A DNA stretch of 64,000 bases from Paralvinella palmiformis (GCA_025642065.1 JAODUP010000015.1:1430001-1494000); one strand, 5' to 3'; counted from the first letter of the stretch, positions 28,366-38,900 are shown. Made by a program: numbers and translations. Notes: generated by a model not told the origin, from the sequence alone.

Positions 28366-30345
28366 GGAGAGAGAGAGAGATCACAGACGGAACACATAGT
28401 AACACTAACAGGATTGTCTTAAATTATATGATTTGTAAAAGTTTCTATCCAAATTACAAATAGAAAGTCATGGAATCAGGCTTATAGATATAAAATCAAT
28501 CTACCTCTGGCTCATTTCTTCAGCTATGGAGAGTATTACTAATCTGCCTTTTTTATCTTATCTCTTTGATGTTGGATATTAATCAGCATGGAAGCTTATT
28601 GAAACAAATGACTTCAACTTAGATCTAGGCTAGTTGATCCTGGATACATAACATTATATGTATATAATGCTATACATTCACAACTAATTAAGTTGTTAAT
28701 GTTACATTTGTTCATACTGTAACATGCACTTTCTTTCTATGTAGCCAATGCTTATTATTTACAGTAAGATGAGAATTTGCTTACCTACCTATTAGATGCC
28801 CATATTAGTGGACAAATAACCAAAGGTAATACAAATTTACAAACAAAGTTTTTATAACTAACTGGAGAAATGGGAAAATGTTGAATCCGACATTTCTGAA
28901 ATATACTCTTATTTGTGTTTATTTAAATAGAGTTCAACATATAATTATAATTCCTACTCTGTGTACAGACCAAAACAATTTATTAGTAATAATATTGCTG
29001 AGTTTGTAAACTGAGTCACATATCCTGTGAGTCGGTGTCTGGAATTTTATTATAATAACACATTATATTATTAATGTGTATGAACATATCTGCCAAGTAA
29101 AAAAGGTTGCTTGTCTGTGTGCTAGAGGCTGGTGAGTCACTAACAGATAATATCCACATACAAGTTCATAGATCTATGTATTTACAGATGAATGTAAAGG
29201 TTTCAATACTCAAACAGAATACCTTCATTTACAAACACACACACACACAGAGAGAGAGGATAAACGGAGCAAAAAGACTATAAAAGGTAGTATACCTGCC
29301 TTGAATTTACTATGAAATAAAAACACAAGTGGGTAGCATAGCTTTACACTAGTGATGCATTTCTTTGCCACTAGGAAGTCAACTATTTAAGAAGACACAC
29401 AAAAATTATCACAGAAAGAGGCCTATAAATAACCCTTGAACCACAGTCACATTAAGACACACTCTATGCTGACCTACATTAATGTGCACATAATTGCAGA
29501 TGTTATATCTTGACACTACTACTTAAAATAAAAATGATTGTTTTCATGATAACAAGGAATCATTTATTATATGGTCAGAAGCACAACCAAGACAGATGTG
29601 GTGGGGGCGTATTCTAAGGGGTGGAAAAACGACAGCCAAAAAGATATGGCATGTGCTGGAAGGAAAACTGTCTGAAACAACTCAAATGTTATTAAAACTG
29701 GTGGAATTTGTTTAAATGGATTCTTTCTATCTCTATAAGCTCATTGCTCATCACAGCAATCCCGCCCACCCACCCCATGAATGATGAAATAGACTAGACC
29801 AGGTCAGTACAAGTATGTCAAGAGCTGCAGATCTCACATCTACAGTAGTCTTAGGAACTCTCAGCGCAACTGGAGGATTTATAACTGAAGGAGCTACTCT
29901 TCAAAGTCTAAGTTAAGCTTCAGAGATCATTCCAAGAAAACAAAGAATGCTCGGGATTTACACCGTTTCCAAGAAATATAATTTTTGGCGTGGTGCATGT
30001 GTGCGCGCGACTCACTAGCTGGATGTTGAGCAAAAGAACCAAACTATATCGGCATAGCTGCATTTGATATGTGGCCAGTGTGAATAGTGTGCCACATTAG
30101 CATAAAGTTTTACATAAAATAATTGTGTCAGCAGAAACATCTATTTATGGAAATAAGTTCACACACACACCACTATAAAAATTAGTACTTTGTCATTAGT
30201 CATGCTCTTTATAAAGAGTAAATAACTATCTACAGTAGTGTCTCATAACACAACACTTAATATTCTATCAATATGTGTCACACAAGACCAGCTTTGTAAT
30301 GGTATCAGTAGGTTTTTAAATATTTCTGTTAGATCCAAGTAATAA

Positions 30346-30400
<55 letters not shown>

Positions 30401-33400
30401 GTTACCACCAGTTATAATTTATTCAGTGTAATCCAGATAGGAAATGTGTATTGTGATCAGGTCACTGACATGACCGGTGTCCTACTTAAATACCGCCAGT
30501 TCTTCTCTTTGATATGTGTGCTGTATGTCTAGGAGTAATTCTAACTTTTCTAATGATATCAGTCTTCATTCTCATGAAATAAAAAAAAATTGACAGCAGA
30601 ATCTGATCTTGGTAAAAGACTGATGCATCATATATCAGACATACAAAATTCGTGAATCCATTTCAAACCACTCATAAATAGATTCTAAGACTAAGATTTA
30701 TAACGGGAACAACGTCATTTTTAACAACATAGAAAAAAGTGAACATTATACCTGCAACAAAGTAGATCTAGGCCTAGTGGCTAGTACTCAACAACACAGT
30801 CAGGACACACACCCCCACCACCACCCATTATTTGTCAGCCACAGTAAGCTATGACTCATTAGAGAGCACACTATCTATAATGTTGCATTCCACTCAGTCT
30901 CAGGCATTGGTCTCCGAAAAACCACACCAAACACAGGATTGAAAAAAATATGGCCAGACCAAAGAGCCACAACCTGGCAGAGATCCAAAGCCACCATTAA
31001 TAGTTTTGTTACACCAACAACCGCGTCATTAGTATGCGTGACCTTCACCTTGTACTCAAAATATGACCGCTCAGTGCGGGACTCCAGCCATCAACAGACA
31101 AACGGTTATAGATTTAACCAAGATAGCAGTCGAACATGCTACACTATGACCTGGCAAAAGGCCAGTATGTAGTTCTGGCATGCAGAACAACACAACACAC
31201 CATAGAGTAGGCCCACGCGGTTGAGAAGAAATATATAGTAACCCCCAAACACTGTTTCGGCATACTTATACTAGTCTTATTTACACCAACGAGTGAATAG
31301 GCAACACTGGCTGATAGACAGAAGGCACAAACAAACAATAAAACCACACTGTGTTGATTCACATGATCAAAATCGGGGATAATCAAGCAATTCATTTATT
31401 ACAAACACGTGATGTAAAATATTTCCGTTCTCATATTTAGAAAAACCACCCAACATTTTCTTGAGTGAACCCACATTATTTTTAATGTCACATATTGTTT
31501 ATACTGTGAATAATATATTCAGCATAAAATGCTTATGCGTGACCATGAGTGGATAATACCTTGCTGGAATAATCCACTCCATTATGTGGGTTTTCACAGG
31601 TAGATCACTAATTTTCTGTCTGGCAGAAATTCAATCCAAAAAGCGCTGGTATTCCAAGTAATAATAACCCTACCCCCCTCAACATGACCCTCTCTTACAC
31701 AAAGAAACCGTTTGAAAAGATATAAGAGATCACACAGAATGGTGCTGCAAATTAAAAACAACCTCAAAGGCTTCTACTCTTTACCTGAGGTCATGCCCTT
31801 AAAGAGCCATAATTTACCTTGGCCTCAGCTATTAAATGCAGACAAGCCCATTAGCTACAAACAGGTCAGGGAAGAAGACATTATTTGATGTTAACCCAGC
31901 CTTAACATATACTGTACTGTGTGTTATGTATGTGGCAAAGACAGAAAAACAGATACAATCTAACATAATACAGAGAATGCAATATAACTTGAACCAATTT
32001 ATTGTCTGTTGTATGCAGTATTACGATCAAGGTATGAAGCAAAGGACTTATTACCTTCCCAATTGATTGATTCATTGCATACCTGGATGCCAAAGCCATG
32101 TTTGATACAGTCAAAGGCTTAATAAAGTCAAAGGTGCAATCCCTTATAGAATAGCTATATCATACTGGCATTAATGGTAGTTTACAGTTCCTGTTTAAAC
32201 AGCCTTCATGTATCTCAGACTTAACTGGATAAGTGTCTCTAGACTTTAGTCCCCAATTATAGTTGTTCCTGTTTTATATTCATAACTCATCACCCTTGTA
32301 ATGCTTGATAATGTTACATTATTAATACTGTGTGATTTTTTACAAATATTTTCATGAATAAAATGGACACAAGTATTTTTGTTTATTAAAAAATAGCTGC
32401 AGAATCCAAAATGAAAAGTCAACCCATCATTTCCAATCAGTGAATCTTGAAATGACTGTAAACTTAATAAAGTACATACAAGCAAAATATTTAGATGTAT
32501 ACTGTTATTAAATGTTATTAAAATAAATAGATATGTGTTTTGTGTTATTACATGACAAAAGTTAAACAGACTTTTGCTTATATTTGTTTAGCTCATTTAT
32601 AATTTTGTATATTAGAATTTTTGCTTAGAAATTTCTAATATCAGGAATATACACCATATGTTATTGTGCAATTTCATTAGTACAGGGGATTGTAATGGTT
32701 TCTGCGTGTACTGACACATAACATTTCATTTATATACTATTACATTCTATATAGCGTGTACCAGACATACAATTGGCAAAAAAAAAGTTGCTACCTGAAA
32801 AAGGTTGTCCTTGAGCCATAGCTACTAGACAAATATACTGTACAAAACTATATTATTTAATAACAAATCTAGTTAATGAATACAGAAACAAATTACAAAC
32901 CATTGTAATGTATATACAACTGACTACGTGTATACATCCAGGCCGACAGACAAAAACGCACATAGACACAGGACCCACACAGGCAGTGGTACACGAATGT
33001 GCAATTTTGTTTATAGATGTACATGCACTTATGTAACAGATGTAAAAAAAAACAGCATTGTTGTCTTCTTAACATACCTGGTAGGCTTGTGCCCTGTACA
33101 AAGCATCATAAGGTGAGGACGCTACAGCCATGGCATATCTTGGCGCCTCCTGACTAAATGCATAATGCGCTGGTTGACCTGGATTTGTTGATCCAGGGTT
33201 GGACATCAGACTGGGACTCTGTGTCCTTGGTCGCTTGTAAGGTGAACCGCTATCAGATACTCCTTCTCCCTGTGACCTGCACAAAAGATTCACATCAGAG
33301 TGTCTCAGAGTGAGTGTATGAATAGGATATAACACTTCAATATACATAAAATAACTATAAAAAACACCAGCCTAGCCTGAACATTAAAAAAATGTAGAGC

Positions 33401-34812
33401 CATTAAGCAGCTTGAAGGCATGTTTCAATGACACAGTAATTGGATAATAGGTGAATATTGTTTAACATACACAGGTTATCAGAGCTGTTGTTTTTAATCT
33501 CACACTGACAAACATGGAGGGCAATAAAGTTACTGATACTGAGAGTCCCTGATGCTAAAGTAAGGCAGCTTTAAACATCTTGTCTCAGACATCCTGATGT
33601 GATATTTATGAATATTAAAATTCATGGTTATTAACTGTATTAAATTAATAACAAAGCAACAATCTGAATTATGATGCAGCATTATTCTAGAATCATAAAT
33701 GAGATGGAAAGACTTCATTCTACATTTTGCAAGCCTGAACCAGTTAGGTATTCTGCAGTGATGTTGATTGGTGTTTTAAGGCCACTTTTGTGCACTTGGT
33801 AGGCTAAATGGGCCGAGCGTCCTCCTAAAGTAATGAAGCGAAGTCAAAGATGAAACAACCTTCAGATATATATGCACATGCCGAGATTCGAACATGGGTG
33901 GTAGTGACCTGTGGTCCAACACGCTACTGCTAGACCACAGAGTCGTCCCTAGTCTGCAGTGTGTTGCACATTTAAATTAAATCAGTTCCAAGACATGCAG
34001 TGCAAAATATACTTATTAAATGGCACTAAACAATTCCTGGATATGAAAATGTTCAACAAGTATAACTTTCCTACATGATCTGCATGAAACAGCGCTAGCT
34101 CACTATATTAACAAAACAATAGTTTGAAATTGCAGCCTGACAGTCTGGCGGGCAACTTGGAATGTTATCTTCCCTAACCAAATGTTATCACATCATGATG
34201 GCAAAATCCAATGATAGATCAAAATATGCTGATAGTGATAGAGAAATACAAACCATGATTTAGCATTAATAATTTGGATTATTTATTACTACTACACTTG
34301 GGAGTAGCAGCCAGTTGTTCGTCAGTAATAGTCTCATTTTCCGTCTGACCCCGTGACAAGCCTGGGCACATCATAAGAGTCCTTCCCAATAAACAAAAGT
34401 CCATTTCGAACGTGGTAGTGATGTATTAACCAATAAATATCAGTGTTAATGATTGATCTACAGCAAACAACATCAGCACTGATACCTCCATATTACAGTT
34501 GCCTGTTTTCTATGATTGCAAATTCACACATAGGCCAACCCGCCCCCCTCCATATCCAATAAAATAGGAAATAACTGGGCCAAATATAATGATGAGTCAG
34601 CATACCCAAACAACTATTATTTCACCACACCAAAACATGACCACAAAATACTGAATAACACAGGAAGATGAAATGCTACACCTGTAATAAACTGGGGTTC
34701 CATTTAGTGGTTGGTGGTAAGTCATTAGTCGCTTAGCCATGGCTGGATGAACGGTGATCTTTGCCAATGAAGACTGACTGTCAATCATCTGGCTTCTTTT
34801 GTGTGATGCCAT
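502..34812 (-). CDS. NCOR1: Nuclear receptor corepressor (NCOR1/SMRT/SMRTER orthologue), complete, 28 coding exons
   Basis: Scaffold corepressor that links unliganded nuclear receptors to HDAC3, TBL1 and GPS2 in the nucleus. Exons (5' to 3'): 34812-34682, 33276-33078, 26906-26767, 26538-26283, 26138-25971, 19023-18913, 18354-18298, 17988-17869, 17738-17653, 17525-17439, 17195-17072, 16971-16738, 16630-16526, 16165-16077, 14855-14611, 13919-13745, 13344-13229, 13100-12981, 11940-11887, 11771-11629, 11421-11247, 10763-9984, 9825-7027, 6756-6308, 6189-6040, 5915-5588, 4656-4423, 1817-502. They sum to 8,991 nt with no frame break: 2,996 aa, longer than the human paralogues (about 2,440-2,525). 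Domain order is the family's: N-terminal coiled coil (~270-298), DAD and SANT1 (~425-600), SANT2 (~862-915), GSI-type repeats, two CoRNR boxes (~2003, ~2146) and the C-terminal YETLSDDD. A cysteine-rich module sits at 725-827. The symbol marks orthology to both vertebrate paralogues. Introns are inferred by eye and some alternative splicing is likely. Confidence 0.95.
1818..2819. other. NCOR intron sequence, no clear content
   Basis: The 3' part of the last NCOR intron. AT-rich single-copy-looking sequence with no conserved reading frame. The short open frame at 2624-2809 shows no family resemblance. Confidence 0.5.
2820..3708 (+). mobile_element. Degenerate CR1/Jockey-like LINE remnant
   Basis: Lies inside the last NCOR intron (1818-4422), antisense to NCOR. 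Translating with frame changes gives reverse-transcriptase landmarks in order: [10 protein letters not shown], then a stop, a [14 protein letters not shown] block, [20 protein letters not shown], and [20 protein letters not shown] (the AFDTVDH-type motif). Further on come NYAAPKLWI and NLKTYLL, typical of the C-terminal end of such ORF2 proteins. An ATT microsatellite tail follows at 3685-3708. Multiple frameshifts and stops make it dead. Confidence 0.75.
3709..4422. other. NCOR intron sequence, no clear content
   Basis: Remaining part of the last NCOR intron, between the LINE tail and the donor at 4422. I see nothing recognisable. Confidence 0.5.
4423..6756 (-). CDS. NCOR1: NCOR exons 24-27: C-terminal linker exons
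   Basis: Exons 6756-6308, 6189-6040, 5915-5588 and 4656-4423 are joined in phase. They encode Ser/Gln/His/Pro-rich sequence with a short conserved-looking helix, [21 protein letters not shown], across the 6040/5915 junction. Other segments, such as [12 protein letters not shown], are disordered. No enzymatic or folded domain is visible. This part lies between the second CoRNR box and the C terminus. Confidence 0.88.
7027..9825 (-). CDS. NCOR1: NCOR exon 23: giant exon with GSI repeats and two CoRNR boxes
   Basis: One 2,799-nt exon encodes about 933 residues that vertebrates split over many exons. It contains [19 protein letters not shown] and [11 protein letters not shown], the repeat type of vertebrate NCOR; an Arg/Glu-rich run ([20 protein letters not shown]); and two receptor-interaction motifs. 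[15 protein letters not shown] (7489-7533) matches the vertebrate AANFIDVIITRQI motif, and [13 protein letters not shown] (7067-7105) matches LADHICQIITQDF. Both hold the [I/L]xx[I/V]I core that docks to unliganded nuclear receptors. The remainder is disordered, rich in Pro, Ser, Gln and His. Confidence 0.93.
9984..10763 (-). CDS. NCOR1: NCOR exon 22: Ser/Gln-rich linker
   Basis: This exon encodes 260 residues of low complexity. Two islands resemble vertebrate [21 protein letters not shown] (vertebrate QSDNDSSATCSADEDVDGEP), and a short helix, [15 protein letters not shown]. The second has the pattern of an invertebrate receptor-interaction or amphipathic helix (VRDLIHSAI), but it is not an exact CoRNR box. 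Confidence 0.88.
11629..11940 (-). CDS. NCOR1: NCOR exons 19-20: SANT2 histone-tail binding domain
   Basis: Exons 11940-11887 and 11771-11629 encode a full SANT domain, from the tryptophan in [15 protein letters not shown] (~862) through [19 protein letters not shown] to [18 protein letters not shown]. It aligns almost residue for residue with the second SANT domain of vertebrate NCOR1/2, which binds unacetylated histone tails. The acidic, serine-rich exon after it (11421-11247: [18 protein letters not shown]) has the same position and composition as the vertebrate post-SANT2 segment. Confidence 0.96.
11941..12980. other. NCOR intron 18
   Basis: A 1.04-kb AT-rich intron between the cysteine module and SANT2. 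I see no repeats or coding potential. Confidence 0.45.
12981..13919 (-). CDS. NCOR1: NCOR exons 16-18: cysteine-rich, probably zinc-binding module
   Basis: Three exons (13919-13745, 13344-13229, 13100-12981) encode residues ~718-854. The cysteines form CTVC (725/728), CSNCRC (763/766/768), CPVPSC (777/782) and CCSAC (823/824/827), joined by basic stretches such as [11 protein letters not shown]. The spacing looks like a treble-clef or cross-brace zinc site. It lies between SANT1 and SANT2, where the vertebrate paralogues have only a charged linker with no such cysteines as I recall them. I recall a similar segment in arthropod SMRTER-like proteins, but did not verify this. Its function is unknown to me; protein or DNA binding are both possible. 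Confidence 0.85.
13541..13690 (-). mobile_element. tRNA-derived SINE (family B)
   Basis: In a 400-bp intron of the NCOR cysteine module. Read on the minus strand, it has a B-box (GGGTTCAAATCCC) preceded by a degenerate tRNA-like A-box region, followed by a body (CTTATATTTGTCTGATGC) that resembles the copy at 60440-60606. Both copies share the TTCAAATCCC-TGTG-CTTATAT order. Confidence 0.55.
14611..14855 (-). CDS. NCOR1: NCOR exon 15: charged linker between SANT1 and the cysteine module
   Basis: An 82-residue low-complexity segment rich in Lys and Glu ([20 protein letters not shown]). It parallels the acidic/basic linker between the two SANT domains of vertebrate NCOR1. It has no recognisable fold. 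The acceptor (CTAG at 14856) and donor (CAG-GTCAGT) keep frame with both neighbours. Confidence 0.85.
14856..16076. other. NCOR intron 14
   Basis: This 1.2-kb intron contains a TG/CA-rich patch with a palindromic look around 15785-15830 (alternating TGTGTGCATG and CATGCATACA). No exon or transposon is recognisable. Open frames here are read-through of adjacent exons or chance. Confidence 0.45.
16526..16971 (-). CDS. NCOR1: NCOR exons 12-13: end of DAD and SANT1 domain
   Basis: Exons 16971-16738 and 16630-16526 encode residues ~494-606. [23 protein letters not shown] is the conserved DAD linker, and the SANT1 fold follows, starting at the tryptophan in [15 protein letters not shown] (~542) and ending around [20 protein letters not shown]. 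These two parts together form the HDAC3-binding and activating surface in vertebrate SMRT/NCOR1. Conservation here is high enough to identify the family unambiguously. Confidence 0.95.
17072..19023 (-). CDS. NCOR1: NCOR exons 6-11: deacetylase-activating region
   Basis: Six exons (19023-18913, 18354-18298, 17988-17869, 17738-17653, 17525-17439, 17195-17072) encode the block that aligns best with vertebrate NCOR. Landmarks are [45 protein letters not shown] and [15 protein letters not shown], then [17 protein letters not shown]. The last segments correspond to the start of the DAD, which with SANT1 and inositol phosphate activates HDAC3. The donor after ERFQ reads CAGGG then GTGAGG, and the reading frame fixes it two bases downstream of the first CAG. 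Confidence 0.93.
19460..19630 (-). mobile_element. tRNA-derived SINE (family A), old copy
   Basis: On the minus strand a tRNA-like head (box B GGTTCAAATAT, near 19571) is followed by a body that ends in the family tail GGCCCATTTAACCTATCAT. The tail recurs at 33757, 36441, 49468 and 49905. It is in the 7-kb NCOR intron 5 and is strongly diverged. Confidence 0.55.
21250..22500. promoter_or_regulatory. CpG-richer block inside NCOR intron 5
   Basis: By eye this 1.2-kb block has many more CG dinucleotides and a higher GC content than the flanking intron. It lies upstream, in transcription direction, of the NCOR exons that encode the HDAC3-activating core, so an internal promoter is possible. Open frames within it (such as 21610-21837, minus) show no known domain. 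A recently inserted element is the main alternative. Confidence 0.3.
22001..22205. repeat. 113-bp tandem duplication with AT microsatellite
   Basis: The sequence AGCTTCTCACCAAAATGCAA occurs at 22001 and again at 22114. Each copy is followed by GATCAATA, a divergent spacer and a TA microsatellite (around 22067 and 22187). The unit is therefore about 113 bp, duplicated in tandem. Confidence 0.75.
23175..23240. repeat. Short tandem repeat, about 22-bp unit, three copies
   Basis: The core TATTATCCTTAACGT recurs twice exactly, and a third copy reads TATTGTCTTTAACGT. The cores are separated by variable GT/CATA spacers. Confidence 0.6.
25971..26138 (-). CDS. NCOR1: NCOR exon 5: N-terminal repression-domain coiled coil
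   Basis: This 56-codon exon ends in a predicted amphipathic helix with heptad spacing ([19 protein letters not shown]), which matches the vertebrate segment around VDREIAKVEQQILKLKKKQ. In NCOR1/SMRT this region forms the coiled coil that binds GPS2 and TBL1/TBLR1. Both ends are phase 0. The preceding exons (33276-26283) are poorly conserved, rich in Pro, Gln and Arg, and contain an alanine run (VAAAAAVAD, residues ~145-153). Confidence 0.9.
27895..27975 (-). mobile_element. tRNA-like SINE head
   Basis: On the minus strand it has a box-B-like GGGGATTCAATTCCCC and, upstream, a GGGAGCAGCTTCTACAGCTG segment in the A-box position. The body is too short or too diverged to assign to the other SINE families here. 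Confidence 0.35.
30349..30400. repeat. CA/TA compound microsatellite
   Basis: About 15 CA units run directly into about 11 TA units, inside NCOR intron 2. It is one of several such arrays in the window. Confidence 0.9.
31836..32200 (+). mobile_element. Reverse-transcriptase remnant of a second LINE type
   Basis: The plus strand reads, with stops and frame changes, a segment resembling the 'NNYRGIT..K..E.I...R' block of LINE reverse transcriptases ([20 protein letters not shown]) and then [20 protein letters not shown], an AFDTV-type motif. It is not closely related to the CR1/Jockey-like copies elsewhere in the window. The assignment rests on short, degenerate motifs. Confidence 0.4.
33757..33950 (-). 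mobile_element. tRNA-derived SINE (family A), best copy
   Basis: On the minus strand it opens with a tRNA-like head: an A-box region GTGGTCTAGCAGTAGCGTG, then a box B GTTCGAATCTC. A body with CTGAAGGTTGTTTCATCTTTG follows, and it ends in the tail GCCCATTTAGCCTACCA..TGCACAAAAGTGGCC. The same body and tail occur at 49905-50041 in the other orientation. It lies in NCOR intron 1. Confidence 0.8.
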
Positions 34813-34841
34813 CTTCTATATCACCTGGCACAGATATCCCA
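34682..34841 (-). CDS. NCOR1: NCOR first coding exon with short 5' UTR
   Basis: The start codon is at 34812-34810 and the exon encodes 43 residues plus two bases (AG) before the donor. A stop codon lies in frame two codons upstream, so this methionine is the first possible one in this exon. A pyrimidine-rich acceptor (TTTTAG) ends at 34842, which suggests that the UTR part 34841-34813 is spliced to a further upstream untranslated exon. The peptide ends VYY-R across the junction, loosely like the VPDYR stretch near the vertebrate N terminus. The rest is not clearly conserved. Confidence 0.7.
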
Positions 34842-35129
34842 CTAAAACAGCACAAATCCTCAATGGTAACACATCACAGAAATAAAGTTCTAAAGGATCA
34901 GCACTGAGAGCTAAATTACTTCCTGAATATTTCCACCGCTACGACAAACATCCACAACACACTATTACGTTAACTGAACTATAAACTAGCACCAGATCTA
35001 GAACTATAGTGGCCATACAAGAGAATAGTGCTATTGATTCTATCATATAAAAATATGTCACGTCATTTCCCTGCTGAGCACCAAGGAGTCAAAACGAACC
35101 TCTCCATGAGAACATTCCCAGGGATGCAC

Positions 35130-35990
35130 AAGCTACTGCACGGGACACAAGCCCAACGTTTTATTCCACTATTGTTCAAACTCCTCCAGGAAATGGAGCA
35201 ATAATCAATCAGTGTGTAGTGTAGTATTGATTTCTAAGACAGTCAATACTACAGGGGTACTGTAGAAAAATATAGTACAAATAAACAAACACTATCTACC
35301 ACGGCACTGGTTGGCTGGGCATGCAATGCAGGTGTTTTGCCGAAAATTCGTCAGCGTAATGATAAACTCGCCATACTGCAGTTGATCAACACCTGTCAGC
35401 GTGATGTAGGCAGCACTGTTTTGCCCTGCATTCCATATCAGCGCTGGCTGCGTTCAGTAGAATATACCTGCGCGAAAATACGCTGTACAATTAGCACCGC
35501 CCGTCAGCAGACTTCATTAAGCCACACCTGTGTGCAGCCCTCCAGATTTAGTCATATGATGTCATCTTGAACAACCAGACACCAAAGGGTTAACTGAGAG
35601 ATTTTCACAGCAGTTATTACGATGTTGTCACATCCGGCATCGTATGTCACGCATCCCGCTAGGCTCCTATATACGTCTTCCTCCTCGGCGACTCCTGCCT
35701 GCAGAATCCCTGCAAGTGCCAAGACGTCTTTGCCGCGTCCTGTCATAACACTGCTCAAGCCTGGTTTTCATTTCCCCCTGTTGCATGCAAAATTTGCCAT
35801 CTCCATTTCCCGTTGTCGTGGCAACGAGTTTCAGCAATGGGAGATGGCGTCGCACAGAACAAGGACAATGGGAGAAGGGAAAAATGACATGTTTCCATAC
35901 AAAAAAAGGCGGCCACGGGGGGAGGAGCTTATGAAATCAGTCAGACCTCCATATGCAGCTTGCTGCCTCTGAAATGATGATATAACACCC
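35130..35990. promoter_or_regulatory. CpG-richer region upstream of the NCOR 34.8-kb exon
   Basis: The block shows clustered CG dinucleotides in an otherwise AT-rich region and begins about 300 bp upstream of the first NCOR coding exon. It is the natural candidate for an NCOR promoter and untranslated first exon. Open frames across it (35622-35972 plus; 35831-36016 minus) have no recognisable homology, and I treat them as chance products of high GC. Confidence 0.4.
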
Positions 35991-38900
35991 ATCCTGGGTG
36001 GGCAGTAACTAGACAAAGCTTGGACATGAAGATGCCCTAGATAATGGATAGCATATCAGAGGGGCACACCCAACACGTGGCTAAGGACAGACAGGATAAT
36101 TATCAGGAGGAAAGTTTTTATTGTTCACGTAAATTAGATACTGCAGGCTCAATACTCTGGCACCGGGAAAACGTTTTTGGCAAATAATCTGCTTGAGAGT
36201 ACTGCTGTCTCTGAGGCTACCTGTAATAACTGGCTGCAATACTAGTATAAAACAGTAATAGAACTGTCATATAATCTACATCACATCATGACTTACAAAT
36301 GAACACTGAATATGCAACACTATGGGCAATATTACACAACCATTCACAACTGTGAAGCCAGAAAGAGACTTGCAGCTACACACACACACACAGATCAGTG
36401 GAGATGTTTAATCATATATTTTATTTTTCTCCACATTAGTGGGTGATGATGTTTTACGGCCACTTTTGTACACATGGTAGGCTAAATGGGTCACATTAGT
36501 GGCTGACAAGATGTATACTGGTCATCTGAATTCTTATTGTAATACTGAGCAGAATGATAATATTTGGATATTTACATTAATAGTTGAACAGAGACTCGAG
36601 GTTTGTCAGCCAATGATCGACATGACAAATGACCCGACTGAGCTCTTAACAATGAACAAACGAGGCACTTAGATCAGGTGATAATATCTCATTCAGAATG
36701 GGAACAATCAATGAAAACAAGCAGTTTTAGGTAAGTCTCTCCCAGACTAGTACGCTAAATGAAACACAAAACGGTCATTGCACTCTCCAAGTTCAACAAC
36801 TCTCACGAAAAGCAAGCAAAACTACTTCCAATCAATAAACAACAGAGCCCAGAGAGAAATAAAAGTTCTTTAAAAAATATATACATTATTATATTATCCG
36901 GATAATCTAAAACTAACGCTTGTTGATATGTCTCACGATTCTGGAACAGGAAAAATCCAAATAGCAAGTAGGTAGGAACAAACACACACCTATTAATAGA
37001 ACAATCCATTGTGACACATCACTGCACATTGCAGATGATTAACATCAGCAGCAGGAATAGAATTAGTTGAATTAGGCAGAAGATCTATATAAAGTAACAG
37101 AAAAGGATCAGTGACTTCGACCAGATCAAGATGACCTACATTTAATGTGCTAATTATATTTTGAACAGTTTTTGAAGTTTAGAGGACATAAAAGGAAAAA
37201 TAAGACAGGAAGCTGGCAAAACGAAATGATATTTATTACCATGTAACCCAACAGAAGTGCTTCAGATTATTAGGTGGTAAAACAGATAGGCCATGTGCTA
37301 GCATGGGCTTAATGTGGACATAAACTATTGTATGCTTTCAGTTAATCAAAACCCATAGCACTGGTGCTCCAGCCACCCACTCACAAATAGAGGTTCCTAG
37401 TAAATATACAGCATATTACTATTAAGTAGTCAATAACACTACTAGTAGTAGACAGCAGAATATGTAGTCTCTGTAATAAAAATGTATCTGCTCAAAAACA
37501 GACTATTAAAAGCATACATTTGTTGCACACACTGGTTCTATTACCCACATGACTTTAGTGAATGAAAACTGAACCTTTTTCATGGATCAGGTTATCATAC
37601 GAAAATTCACCCTTTTCATCTGGCAATTGAAATAAAATAGTGCAACTTTGCAAGTCAAAACAATGTTTTCAACTTCCATAGACACCAAACAACACTATCT
37701 GATAGACAACAGTTCTATTTCCAAGCGATAAAGTGAATTTACAATATTACAAAGGTGTTTCTTACTCTGCTCTGAGTTGAAGAATAATTAAGCCAAATTT
37801 ATGGAAACAGACATAACATAGTATTGTTTACTTTTGTGCCACTGGTTATAGGTTATCAATAAATACTGAATAAATCAGGTATTGATCTCTCCCAGCATGT
37901 ATAGGGAATGGACCACTCCTTAGAGAATCAAGGAAGCACCCCAAGAATTGCTGTACAACTTTATCTTATATACTGTACTACTGTATTTATATTATTCAAC
38001 ATATACTGATATAGTAGCCAGTAAGGAGCGAGAGTCTGTATTTATATATTTCTCTATTTGATTTCTTCTTGTTAGAAATAACATTACACAAGTCTACATA
38101 ATTATGTACAAAACACACAAGATAACTGTTAAATGGGATAAATACTAGGAATTAAAGCAAATTTATTGTATAAGCAGGCATGTACACCTAAACAATAGAG
38201 TTGTCTTTTCCTGCAAATTATATACAAACCAACTGTAAAGACATTCCCACTGCATTAATGCATGAGCACTTTTACTTTATATTCCTGTTACTGCAAACAA
38301 AAGATACATCTTTAAAACATTTTCTACAATGTGTTTTGGGGGAGGGAAAGTAATGGTAGTTGTGGCAGTTGCAAACAACAGTATTTCCACAGTGAACATG
38401 ATGTATCATTATGTTAACAGAAAAAAACACATACTTGATTAACATGTTGCATACAGATACTTACCAGATATATTTATCATTATATTACAAATTTATCAGT
38501 CAAGTCTAAAATATGTGTCATCACATTAAATAATTTACTGATACTAAGTGATAGGTTGAAGTATTTGAACCATTTAGATTAGCTACAAAACATAACTACA
38601 CACTATAAGGGACAGCATTAATTATCAAATTTGTAACTAAAATCATAATATGACAGCAGTCCGAATTAAGTTATATTGAAAAAATTCTTGTGTATGTATT
38701 AACTAACATAATACCAATATGGCGCCAAATTTATTAACACCAGATTAGATTTTGTGATTAAAATGAAGATAAATAAATACATTAACTAGAAACATTATGA
38801 TGTTGATGCAAATTATCATATTACAAAGAATATTGTTGATTACAGAATGATGTTGTAGAGTTCAAAATATGTTTTAACTGTAAAACAAATGTCACAGTAA

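Larger units (their letters stand above)
26907..33077. other. NCOR intron 2 (6.2 kb)
   Basis: It carries many microsatellites (27745-27790 TC/CA; 28329-28380 AT then GA; 29236-29258 CA/GA; 30349-30400 CA then TA), a SINE-like segment near 27895 and a reverse-transcriptase remnant near 31836. A direct repeat of 19 bp (GTCCATCA[A/G]ATTATGGGTC) occurs at 27021-27058. No conserved exon is visible. Confidence 0.5.

Noticed and set aside
35622..35972. 116-codon plus-strand open frame in a CpG-rich block
   Set aside because: Length is explained by GC content. No domain, and antisense to the likely NCOR 5' region.
36803..37009. Minus-strand open frame with a good acceptor (TTTTTCCTGTTCCAG) and the peptide NRETYQQALVLDYPDN
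   Set aside because: No donor in a sensible place, and joining it to the 40.7-kb exon phase gives an early stop. No family resemblance.
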